64,000 nucleotides of DNA from Apostichopus japonicus (Eukaryota > Echinodermata > Holothuroidea > Aspidochirotida > Stichopodidae): positions 26,467,168-26,531,167 of the forward strand of contig NC_092569.1 in assembly GCF_037975245.1 (NCBI RefSeq), written 5' to 3'. Position numbers and translations under genes: made by a program. The notes below the pieces were generated by a model. That model was given only the letters and a program-made list of their open reading frames with translations. It was not told the DNA's origin and did no database searches. Below, piece by piece: positions 52,403 through 62,951 of this stretch. Position 1 is the stretch's first letter. Each line of letters begins with the position of its first letter.

Positions 52403-52771
52403 ATGCCAAGACACCTGGAAGAGTGGAGAAACAATGACATCATTACAGCGCTGATCCCTTTTCTATACACAGGGTAGCCAGTGACTGATCAAGGATTTCG
52501 GAAGGGGCGTGCGCCTCACTCTACCCCTAACATCGTCAACTCCATTTTTGACGTTTCCATTTTGTCCTCTCTCAATAATGTATATGTACATATATACTAT
52601 ATATGGTCTATCATAACGCGTGTGTGTATATGAAACCTGCTATGAAACCAACTGTGGCTGGTCTCGAACTCGACCGTGTCGTCGGGAGCATGACGCATTT
52701 CGGGAAGGGGCGACTGTCCCCACCCCCCTTGAGCACATTTTGTTTATGATATCGTTAGTAATTTAAAAAAA
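52403..52771. other. Intron sequence, nothing recognised
   Basis: Contains a short alternating TATATGTACATATATA-like stretch near 52580. No gene is recognised. Confidence 0.45.
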
Positions 52772-52890
52772 ATGCTTAGATGCAACTAACAAGGCCGGGG
52801 AAGTGTCATTTCCAGCGATCTGGGAGATATTTTCGGCCAAAATTTTCTTGTACGCTTCGCGCCAACACATGTTGGCGCTACGCTTAGATA
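52772..52890 (+). repeat. Dispersed repeat, copy 3
   Basis: Same family as 40318-40440: CAAGGCCGGGGAAGTGTCATTTCC, TTTTCTTGTACGCTTCGCGCC, a short palindrome and CGCTTAGATAG. It continues into an unrelated GC-richer piece. Confidence 0.75.
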
Positions 52891-53435
52891 GTTTGCCAAC
52901 AGGCTTCGCCCTCACTTGGCAAACTCCTCGCTACGCGCCTGCTCAAATTTGTAAAGCAAACAGCAGATATCACCTTATATCAATGAGCATGAAAATGGTG
53001 TTCCAAGATGAACAGCCTCAAAACTGTCTATGTGTGAAGTCATGGGCGTAGGAGCCCAATTTGATTTGGGGCTGTAACGGCTTGCCCGAAAAAAATAACC
53101 AAAAATGTTCGTGTTAATGTCAATATCATATAAGCCAGTTTCGGTTTTCACATCGTATGCCATCGATCCGTGAAAGTTGCGCAGTATACCGCGGGATGCT
53201 AATGTAAACAACGAAATGTTTTATGTAGATGGGGAAAACCTTTAAAAGTGGGGCTGACAGGTATTGTGGGCCGCGACGTAGAATCACCTATACCAGCAAT
53301 GATCCACAGGACTTGCGATGAGGTCGAACATGATTTGTGACTGGTGACAATCTTCAAAAAGGTTATGGATGGAAAAAAAACTATTGGGAAATACTTGGTT
53401 CTCAGGCAAAAGTGTACATCTGGTTGGTCATTTTT
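52891..53435. other. Intron sequence between repeat copies
   Basis: No splice-bounded exon is recognised. Short frames on both strands (52803-53543) run into repeat copies and are not credible genes. Confidence 0.45.
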
Positions 53436-53522
53436 AAACCTGAGAAGTGCCATTTCCGGTGATCTAGGAGGTATCAAAACCAGAAATTTTTCTTGTACGC
53501 TGTGCGCCAACCGATGGTGAAA
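53436..53522 (+). repeat. Dispersed repeat, partial copy 4
   Basis: Contains GAAGTGCCATTTCCGGTGATC and TTCTTGTACGCTGTGCGCC, truncated after the palindrome start. Confidence 0.7.
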
Positions 53523-53694
53523 ACCTACAATTTCCGCCCCCAAGTGGCAAGGACAGACAGGAACTGCTAATAAAAGAGGCCATGAAAAGTAACTGAAATT
53601 ACTATTGGACTTAATTAATTACAGTGAAAATGGCAATCAAACTTGACTTTCTACTATAGCCACTATGCTTTTTTAACACTAATTCCACGGAGGA

Positions 53695-53915
53695 CATGAG
53701 CGAAAATAATATATCTTGTCAGTACTATGGCATCAATTCTTTTAATAACTCACCACCCAATAAGTGTTTATCATTACTACATCACAATAGTCGTAGTCTA
53801 AGAAAACATTTTCCCGATATTGCTTCTTTTATCTCTTTGTTAAATCAAGATTTTTCCATAATTGGCTTTACTTAAACCTGGTTTACAAATGATATATCTC
53901 CTCATGTCGAGTCAT
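53695..53915 (+). mobile_element. LINE endonuclease fragment
   Basis: The frame reads LLHHNSRSLRKHFPDIASF and then FSIIGFT, a stop, TWFTNDISPHVESY. This matches the start of APE-type endonucleases of LINEs, where 'NxRSL' precedes 'IgltETWL'. The catalytic Glu codon of ETW is replaced by TAA, so this copy is inactive. Nothing further downstream of the domain is recognisable. Confidence 0.7.
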
Positions 53916-53959
53916 ACATATTCATGTTTCTTTGTTCTTATATGATATTACACCCTCCC

Positions 53960-54620
53960 TATATCAGTTGTTCACTTGCTCTTGCAATGTAAAATGCAGT
54001 TCAATAAAATAAATGGCTTTCAATAATCATTGAGTTCTCTCATATTTAGTGTCTTTACCCAAGTTTAGAGACATAATTTGTATGTTCCTTACACCAGTAT
54101 ATAACACTGGCGACGAAGATTTTCTTATGAAGAAACTTGGGTTCTATCTCTTAGTTGGTTCCAATGTATAGTCCTACATTTGTTATAGTATTGATTAAAC
54201 CAATGAGGAGTTCGTTAGCTATGAAGTGAGATGTAAGCTTGACAAACAGTATAGTTCTTCTTGGCAAATAGTGTCAAAGACGATAACAATAATGGTTGTA
54301 GTATATTTTAGTCTTATTCCCTTTGCCTGTGAACTGGCAGAAAGGAAGGTTGATGAATTCAAAAGGGCAATTAGTAACGTTCAAGTGGTAAAAGTGGCGC
54401 AAAATGCAAAACAAACACTGCATGCAGCGACCACAAAATAGGACAAACTGTTACCCGCGTTGTGGACTCGAAGGTAAGGTCATGTAGTACCAAACCAGTG
54501 CAAGTTGAAGACTTTTATAGATGTTACTGTGTCTAATGGATCTCAGACAAAAATATTACCAAGTAGATGTAAGAGCCACATTTACCAAACAATCTTTACA
54601 AAGGAAGCATTTAGCCTAAC
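53960..54620 (+). mobile_element. Possible LTR retrotransposon remnant
   Basis: AATAAAATAAA near 54004 is followed by a segment ending in ACA and then TGGCGACGAAG (about 54109), which resembles the LTR-to-primer-binding-site junction of Ty3/Gypsy elements. Downstream, fragments near 54430-54460 (CYPRCGLEG) and 54515-54560 (FIDVTVSNGSQTKIL) loosely recall a gag zinc knuckle and a protease N-terminus. Heavily broken; no second LTR was identified. Confidence 0.35.
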
Positions 54621-55387
54621 TTGAATGTTCATAAACAGTGGCGGGCACAAGACCTATTTCCTAATCTAAATATGTCTCGGAATGCACCATTCGACGCTTA
54701 TAAGGCTTTTGTGTTTATGGAGGAGGTGGTGCTGGGGGGGGGGGGGATAACTTCAGACTCCTTCAATAGAGTCGACGTCAAAGACACCTGTGCTACCCCC
54801 CCCCCCCCGTTCATAGTATTTTGGCTCTTATGCCTCGGAGGACGATGAAAAGTCATGAAGTAAACATAAACTTTTTTTTTCCAGAATCTTTGCTGTTTAT
54901 AAGTCTAGCCTAATGTTATGTGTAACGCAAAGAATATTGTCTATACCAGGGATGACAGTTGATGACAAAAAACCCTGCTTGCCCGGGCTTTTCATTTTCC
55001 TACTGCTAATGAAATTTAAAAATCGAGAAATTTGTGATTTTGGGGGTGCCTAACTGGCAGCGCTGGTTTATATTCCTACAGTCCAGTTGGACTGGAAGTA
55101 TAGCATATATAGTTCACCTTTGCTCTTATACGAATATTACGGGTATGACCCTGGGGTCGTTGAAGGAAACTCTCATGTAGGGGGTTTGGAGGTCCGGACC
55201 CAGAAGAAGAAAAGATAAATGTGACATTATGCAGTTCTGAGGTATATACTTGTAGGCAATAAATTAGGTCTAAACTTATGTCGGCACGGTTGTTCTATTA
55301 CAGAACACTTTTTTTATTGTACATTCATGGATACTCACTCACATATCATTATTAAAAATTATGCATGTAATGTAAAATTATGCCTAC
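54621..55387. other. First FReD intron, proximal part
   Basis: G and C homopolymers near 54737-54747 and 54796-54808 face each other about 60 bp apart and could pair. No exon is recognised. The intron begins at the GTAGGC donor at 55387. Confidence 0.5.
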
Positions 55388-55478
55388 CTTGAGACCTTCC
55401 TCCAAGAAGCAAAATGACAACAAGCAGAACATGAATAAGAAAAGGTGATCGACACTGCTTTAATCCTCCTTTCTCCAT
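55388..55478 (-). CDS. FReD gene, first coding exon (signal peptide)
   Basis: The ATG at 55476-55478 starts 30 codons and one base, then a GTAGGC donor (phase 1). The peptide begins MEKGGLKQCRSP (basic), has a hydrophobic core FLIHVLLVVILLL and ends GGRSQ, which suits signal peptidase cleavage at or just after the exon end. Phase 1 matches the exon at 46865-46942. The start is preferred over the upstream in-frame Met because it begins directly at the basic n-region; the longer reading adds 28 residues unlike a secretion signal. Confidence 0.75.
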
Positions 55479-55549
55479 TTTGAACAATCCAGAAGCGGAA
55501 AGGGAAAAACAATCTAAGTTCATCAAATGTGTCTTTTCCTGTGGTAAAT

Positions 55550-55567
55550 TGGTATATATCATATATG
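55550..55567 (-). promoter_or_regulatory. TATA-like sequence upstream of the FReD start codon
   Basis: On the gene's strand CATATATGATATATACC lies about 75-90 nt before the ATG. If used, transcription would begin near 55520-55530, giving a 5' UTR of about 45 nt. Position and composition only; AT-rich sequence makes chance likely. Confidence 0.3.
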
Positions 55568-58500
55568 TATGTCTTGCCGTCTCTGTGATACTAATAAAGA
55601 TTAACTGACATTGCCAGCACTTTTAACCATCTTCATAGAGTGATGCCCAATAAAGACACACATGTAGTGACTTTTCATTGGTCATTATGTGGCTGACGTA
55701 TGTAATGTTTCATGCATATTCAAGATCAACGATTGTGATTATACAATGTGGAAGTTATGTACACATTTAGTGTTCAAATCATTTCAAATATCAAGTGGTA
55801 ACTCTGGAAGCCGCTGAGTGGTCGATTGGTAGACTATACCTATACAATATGAATATTCAATGAAATTTGCTTAATCTCAATTGGCTGTTTGTCCCTCCAA
55901 TACCCAGTTAGATTGTGCCAGCTCGTTAGATGTCAAGGGTTAATTATCTTCTTTCATATGACACGTCTTGACAAAAATGTGTTGTTGCTATGCAAAGCAA
56001 AGTCACATATTCCATACCCTTCGAGGTTTCTGCATTCTCCGATTGATCAATTTTCCTACTCCTCGGGTACCAAGTTTCTCTTGATAAGAGGACAAAGAAT
56101 GTAAATGACGTTTTAAAAAACATTTGTATCCGCGTACTTCGTAAAGGGTTTCAGAGATGTTGTGATGATCCTTTATGGTAGCCTATATATGAAAGACTTC
56201 TGGTGACCAGTGAGCATGCATATGGCAGTAAAGCCGTTTATAAATCACAACAATATTAGTGTATCAGGAGAACTTGAGTTGTCATGAGACCCAGATCAGC
56301 CCTTTATTGTTCTACAGCTAATAGGCAGGGGTGCAACAACTGTTTTGAAGGCCTACTTTGGAGGGGGGGGGGGGATACGATGTTAAAGTTTACATAAGAC
56401 ACAGTAATACCGCCTGAACATTGAAAATCAATATGAGTCCACCGTAATTTTGTTACACTCGTAGCCCCAGTTCCCTGACATTGTGACTATGTAAGAGAGT
56501 TTGTTCACGAGGGTAAAACCAAACTACTTAACTGATCCGCATACAACCCCGGTCCCCCTAGCAAGGAGACTGTGACTATGTGTGATCATACCGGTCTTAC
56601 GTCACAGCAGGAACTTGCTACAGACACCTTGGTCAAAGTTACTATCACGAATCCCTGGCAGAGGGAATCTATACTACACATCAGGTTAAAGGTGGGTGAA
56701 CCACCTATACTGTTAAATGTTTACTGGTGATCACATGATCTTAGCCAATAAGCTTACAGGTATATGTAGCAGCGCGTGCACAGGATTTCAAAGGTGGAAA
56801 CCGGAGGGAGAGAGTGAGGGGAGGGGAGGGGAGGGGGAGGGGGTTCTAAAATTCTTCCGACTGATTTAGGCAGGGGGCATAAAAAGGAAACAGTGCTGCA
56901 CTTGGTCTTAGCCAAAAGGTATGATAACCTCCAAAAACCTGAGCACAACTCCATTACGAAGGGAACAGTTCTTTTTCGTGTTTATTCAAGGGCATATTAA
57001 CCAAAGCGACAGCTAGTTCGAGGTGAAAGTCTTCTTTGAACGTCTACGTCACAATGGTATTATAATTTATTAGCTGGGAAGATGAATAAACGGCTGTGCG
57101 GATCTGACAATGAGACAAATTGACTGTACACAATATGTTTGTAACCACTGTAATAGGATCCAATCGACAAATATGGTTGGTTCAATATCAATTTGAATAT
57201 TCATACTATCGAAAATGATCAAATTAACGTCATTGACGGAGATACCATCAAGATCAGTGTAAACAACAGAGAGATCAAATAATTACATAAGCACAACGAG
57301 TCGTGTACACGGGCAAATGTTAGTTAACATTGTAGAAATAATATCATTATTTTGCATCTAAGCCCCCTTACTAAACACATTTCTAAAAAGCGGAGTAATT
57401 GGTCGCCCCTCTCTTTAGATTCGTCCCAAAAAACGGACTTCGGCCCACTTTTCGGGCCCGCCAACCCTCTCAAAATTGCAATTCGTAACAGAGGTTACAG
57501 TCTGTATGGTGTCATATCAACATAGGCGGCCTTAATTAAACTTAAATTCTCTTATTTTTGAAATCGGGGAGGTGTTGTCTTTACCCCCTGGTCTTTATAT
57601 AATTATTGAATTATCTACTTCTAATATGATTTAAACATGTTAACTTAAAAAAATTATGAATTATATAAATAACTAAATCCATATCTCGATAGGCATGCTC
57701 AATATACCATACCAAAACAATGTCATCGAGGGGGAGGGGATGGGATGGGGGGTGGGTGGATAGAGTGGAAGTCTGGTGGACGACGGCTCAGTCCTCATGA
57801 GATATTAATCGGTCGTTGGCTGGAATGTTGGACGATTGCTGGTCTTTAAATATGTAGATTTTCGTGTTTGGTCGCCTACTGGTGATAATGTTATCCAAAA
57901 TTGTGTACCGACTATAACTATCAATCAGCTAGCTAAACCGTTACAATTTTCTCTTGTTATTGAACAATAACGAAAATGAATTTAAACTCAACACCAAAAT
58001 TGGCTTTTTAGGGAGTGTTTCCTTTTTAACAAAGGAGTTATTAACTATTGGTGGCGATATATGGTTTTCTTCTTTTCAAATTTAGAGACATCTATTTTGC
58101 AAAGAAGAGTTATATTTTGATGTTTTTTGCACAATTGTATATTAACAAGTAGTGTTTTTCTGTTTTAATTTTTTTATCTCTTTACGGTGGCCCTGAAGAG
58201 ACATGCGAGTTGTAGACTTACTGTTTACCGCTTAACTTGACGAAAATTGTCAAATTATAGAGTTGGTGATTTGCATGTATACTTGTTAACATTTACAAAA
58301 AAAATCGACATTTGTCGAGTTGACACGTTACAATAACATGACATCTTGAAGAAAATTGTAAATTCGTAAATTGTCGAGTTTTGGCGTTAGATTTAAACAT
58401 GTCAATAAACAAGATAATTGATGACTCGTCAAGTTACAGTTAACATGACATCGTGACATTACATATCAAATTGTCGCGATATCGTGTAACTCATACCAGA

Positions 58501-60721
58501 GAATTGTTCCCTGCTTATACTTTACACGATAGGACTATGTACAACTCATTTGTCCTGTTAGAACCACCGTACTTTTTAGTATCACTTGAAGGCCTACGTG
58601 TGCAAACAATTAGAAAGCGGTGGCGATGACATTTATTTATTCATATACCTCTATTTTGTTTGAATGTAGCTTAAAACAGTTGAACGTCAAATTTATAGAA
58701 AACTATACTATGAAATGAAAGCTCTAAATTAATTTCTAGTAAAAAAAGGCAATGTAGTGTGTTAATGATCGCCACAAATGTCATAAAATATTCAATATTG
58801 ATAAAAAATTAATCAGAATTTGTTATTTAATGTTTTTTGGAGGTTGTTATGGCAACGGATTTTATTTTCACTAATACTCCAGTCGGCGATAGATAACCAA
58901 ATTTATAAAAACACAAAAAATAAGGCTATTTCAGGTGAAAGATTATTTTAGACTGATGGAAGAGGAATACATTATAAGTTTCCAGTTGAAGTTTGAATTC
59001 ATTTCCTAGGCAACGTTTTCAGTTAACATTAGATTGATACTGGAGACCAAAAGTGAACTTGAAGCAAGCAGATGTGATGTCAGACGTACAATGATAAATT
59101 TGTTTCAGGGTATTTGTTGTTGTTGTAAGATACAAAATAAGTACTTCAAAATTGTGTTGCATTTGAAAACGATTACATCACAGTCATTTGCATAGTTGTG
59201 AACTTCACATCACTTCAGGTAAATTTGGAACCCCCTGTCTAACCCAAGTTAAAAACAACAAAGTGAAATTATACAAAGGAGAACAATTTACATGTTAGTC
59301 CTGGTCAAAGGCTTCTTGTCAGTATGTAGAATCAAATTATGAATGGAACAAGCAGCCGCTTCTTTATTGTGAAAAAAAAAAATTAACGGTAATTATTAAA
59401 GTTTTAAATATTTTGTGTGTATATTTCGGCAACGTTATGTCCCTTCTAAAATCCGTACATAAATAGCCCCTAACTTTGTTATTGTGATCTGCAACTGGTT
59501 GGGGGGGGGGGGGGGATGCCCCAAACTGCTATCGTATTTAACATTTAATTGGAGCTCGCTCGGAAGAATTTTAAAATGCCCACCAACATTCAACTTTGAA
59601 ATCCTGTGCTCGCCTTGTTGAACCTCAGATGTATACTATGTATACTAGATATATCCTTGACTATTAGCAGTGCATTTTTTTAACAGCATATCAAAATTAA
59701 TTCTGTGCATAAAGTTACTCTTGAAACTAACGAACTATAAGAAGTCCAGCAAGTTTAATTGAAGAGTATAGACTGTTCAAATGATCACTTCTAAAAAATA
59801 GAAAAAAAAATAAAAGAAAAAAATAATGCAAACTAAAAGTGGTATAGAAACACATCCTGCACTGAAAACAGTTTCTGTCGTAAAAATATTCTCGAATGTT
59901 CACCTTGAGATATTATACTATACGTAGAATATCAGTGGGCAGGATCAGCCCTCACCCTCAACAGGCAGAATATTCCAGAAAAAATATCTTAATATGCCGG
60001 TATATAAATATACAACATGCATATGCGGTACAACCTGGTGGTAAATTCTTCAACATTGTTTCAAAACTTTCAAAATATAGCACTATTTTCAATCTAAGAA
60101 CACACGGTCACCCTTTTACCGAAATTTCTCACACCCCTCTTCTTACACCCACCACTTCGCGACTTAGTATTTTATACCCCCCCCTCTCCCCACCGTACAA
60201 GGAATGTGTTTACGCCCGTCCGACAAGATACTCATGCTTACCATCTATTAGTTCACAGGTTCTGTATATATACATCCGTGGCACAATCCTTTCAAATATT
60301 CGACAAATTTCTGATGCACGTGAAGGGCTAATAAACAATTGAAACTAAAGTAAATAGCTCTCGTCATGTATCCACGAAGGCCTATTTATTAACTTAACGA
60401 AGGTTTTTTAATGATATTTCTGATAGAAATGTTGGTTAAACCGAACGACTTACAGAGCGAAAAACACAATGAACGTTTCATGCCCGTTATACCAAATAAA
60501 TATGTTGTTAAACTGTGAACGAAGGAAATCATTGCAAATTATTAGCTGCATTGTATATAAAGCCACACCTGTAGAATACCATTTGGTATCATTTTCTTGC
60601 GGAAGATTGTATCGTTGCAAGGAACTTTGTAGTGGCGACTCAAATTCTACCTTTTCCTAAGGCTTGAGTTATTCTTATATCTCTCTGTGGACTTTATCAT
60701 TATTCTGTAACAAGAAGAAAT
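55568..60721. other. Intergenic region, nothing firmly recognised
   Basis: About 5 kb upstream of the FReD gene. Seen: G runs at about 56359-56372 and 59500-59514; a GGGGAGGGG-type tract at 56796-56843; and a dispersed sequence (GCACAGGATTTCAAAG ... TAAAATTCTTCCGA) at about 56770-56865, inverted at about 59560-59610. The 148-residue frame at 59896-60342 has no family features or conserved composition and is not called. Confidence 0.45.
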
Positions 60722-60793
60722 ATGAAGCTTTCTAGAGCTACCGTTATCAAGCTGTTGATGGTTCATCTTGTAACTATACTGCTTTGACGAAAG
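60722..60793 (+). pseudogene. Possible broken signal-peptide exon
   Basis: ATG AAG CTT starts MKLSRATVIKLLMVHLVTILL, a convincing signal-peptide shape, but codon 22 is TGA. Three codons later comes a good donor, AAAG followed by GTGAGC. This could be the first exon of the plus-strand FReD copy at 62792, inactivated by a stop, or a chance hydrophobic frame. Confidence 0.25.
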
Positions 60794-61250
60794 GTGAGCA
60801 TATTTTAATTTTTAATTTATCTTTATTTGAACTTTCGCAAAAAAGAGTGTACCTCAGTAAGCCGGGCCTAACTTTTCCCGAAGTCATCAGTTACAAAATG
60901 CATAAAAACATATGATGGTTGAAAATATGGCAGCAAACGAGCAGTAAATACTAAAAAAAAGCAAAGCTATAAGGTTACAAAAGTTGACTAAAATAGAGCA
61001 AAACATAAAGTAGGAGCACAAAAAAAAAATTATGCAGATGAAGAGACAAACAACGATAAGATAAAATTAAACGAGTCATAAATATTCTTAATTAAAACGG
61101 TTTATGCTTGCGGCACTCTTAACATTATTTGGGAAATGGTTCCATTCTTTTGGCCCCAGTATAAGAAAACCGTCTTTTATTAAATTCGGTTCACTGAACC
61201 CCGCTCCCCCCCCCCCCCCCCCCGATAGACCTCTTGTTCTTTAAACTTTG

Positions 61251-61254
<4 letters not shown>
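60794..61254. other. Nothing recognised
   Basis: AT-rich sequence ending in a C run of about 17 bases at 61207-61223. Confidence 0.5.
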
Positions 61255-61770
<516 letters not shown>

Positions 61771-61898
61771 ATGGGGGTGTAGATTGATTATCTTTTTTGC
61801 TGATTTTTTTCTTTACGTTGTTGCACTTCTAATTGTTACTATTTGTATGCATGTCATGAAGCACAGTAAAATGTTGAGAATTTAAACAAGATATAAAA

Positions 61899-61998
<100 letters not shown>

Positions 61999-62284
61999 TA
62001 TACCCTAAATCATTAAAGAGGAAACTAGACTGCTCTCTTTTACTCACAGCTGAAGACGCTGGTTATCGTGGTACCTTCAAATGTAGGAACCCGAGAGAAG
62101 AGAAAGGTAGGGTGATATTTTAATTGCTTTTCATATACTAACACAAAGTGTTAATGGAAAATATCATTTTAATATCATTATATTTTATTATATATATATA
62201 TATATATATATTGTTATGGTTGAGATGGTTAGAATCATGTTTGATCTCTAGAATAATGCAAAATATGTCACCACAAACAGAACT

Positions 62285-62372
62285 AGTATTGTTCGATACA
62301 GGTGACAAACGCCTACAGTGGAATACGACCTTCCTTACCGGTTTCGAACCTCTGGACATACAATCAGTGTCC
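62285..62372 (+). repeat. SINE fragment, opposite orientation
   Basis: GGTTTCGAACCTCTGGACATACAATCAG is the reverse complement of the sequence beside the tRNA-like body at 61738-61765. The upstream ACAGGTGACAAACGCC belongs to the same repeat. A (TA)n tract (62191-62211) precedes it. Confidence 0.65.
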
Positions 62373-62384
62373 CCCAACTCAAAG

Positions 62385-62665
62385 AGTTGGTCAAGGTCTG
62401 CTGTACAGTAACATCACTACTTATGCTTCAAATAATGGTTCTTGTCAAGGTATTTCGGGGTTTCGCGAGGTGTCCATCAAGGGTGTCCTCTCAGCCCTTG
62501 CCTTTTTATCACGTATACTGAAATATTAAACTCATTAAATAAGACTTATATTCTTATTAATGAGATAGATATTTCTATCAAATCAAGTATCAAATTTGTT
62601 TTCGTGTCAGGGCTTAATATCGATAAATCAAATGTTTTTCTCATTGGTTCTTTTGTAAAGCTCTA
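62385..62665 (+). mobile_element. LINE reverse-transcriptase fragment
   Basis: Reads across frames LYSNITTYASNNGSCQ, then FGVSRGVHQGCPLSPCLFI, a gap where the YADD box should be, then SGLNIDKSNVFLIGS. Internally deleted and frame-broken. It lies directly upstream of the plus-strand FReD exon and may have broken that gene copy. Confidence 0.75.
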
Positions 62666-62791
62666 CAGAGTTGTTAAGCTTTGTTAAGCTTTCAGAGTTG
62701 TTGTATATTATCCAAACTTGGAAAAGATATGTCACTTCATGGATTGCTTGCTTGCTATTAAGTAACTTGATTATTTCAATGTTATTATTAG

Positions 62792-62920
62792 ATAAAAGAC
62801 TGCTTGGATGTCTCCAATGCTGGGTTTACTACCAGTGGCATCTTTACCATCAATCCAACTAACTGGAATGGGGCGTCATTTGATGTCTTCTGTAACATGA
62901 CTGACGGAGGAGGATGGACG
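62792..62920 (+). CDS. Paralogous first FReD exon
   Basis: The acceptor TTATTATTAG leads to ATA AAA GAC TGC, and the exon ends GGATGGACG followed by GTAAGC. It is 129 nt and 43 residues, the same length and phase (0/0) as the exon at 38460-38588. It reads KDCLDVSNAGFTTSGIFTIN, then PTNWNGASFDVFCNMTDGGGWT, closer to the family norm (SGIFTINP) than the other copy. It belongs to a second FReD gene or gene fragment in inverted orientation. No continuation (VFQRR exon) is seen before the window ends, and upstream exons are not secure. Confidence 0.88.
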
Positions 62921-62951
62921 GTAAGCCTAGTATGACATCCTATAGTATAAT
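62897..62951 (+). repeat. Single unexpanded copy of the satellite boundary
   Basis: From ACATGACTGACGG through the donor to GACATCCTATAGTATA the sequence matches the satellite unit almost base for base, then diverges into ATAATTTATTG. The AT-rich filler of the satellite is absent. This is the state expected before amplification. Confidence 0.85.

Larger units (their letters stand above)
1535..55478 (-). other. Gene model: secreted fibrinogen-related protein, ~54 kb
   Basis: Six exons can be joined in frame on the minus strand: 55478-55388, 46942-46865, 40784-40711, 38588-38460, 8807-8543 and 1800-1535. Junction phases are 1, 1, 0, 0 and 1, each donor matching the next acceptor. The total is 903 nt: 300 residues plus a stop. 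The order is signal peptide, short low-complexity N-terminal region, Thr-rich stalk with one Cys, then a FReD of about 220 residues. This is the layout of ficolin-like or FREP lectins, which are secreted recognition proteins; the ligand cannot be read from the sequence. Two more copies of the stalk exon (45972-46057 and 41848-43581) are damaged, and skipping both keeps the frame. The introns hold a 44-bp array, the ~25-kb 77-bp array and many transposons. The phase agreement is strong support; expression is not shown. Confidence 0.8.

Noticed and set aside
52105-52470. 121- and 93-residue Phe/Leu/Ser-rich minus-strand frames that look like membrane proteins
   Set aside because: They are the complement of a polypurine tract; the hydrophobicity comes from base composition.
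59896-60342. 148-residue open frame, the longest on offer
   Set aside because: No domain, no splice context, and composition like the surrounding non-coding DNA; not called a gene.
62254-62301. Candidate exon between CTCTAG and GTGACA on the plus strand
   Set aside because: It overlaps sequence (ACAGGTGACAAACGCC) that belongs to the SINE-associated repeat, and its peptide does not match the stalk exons.
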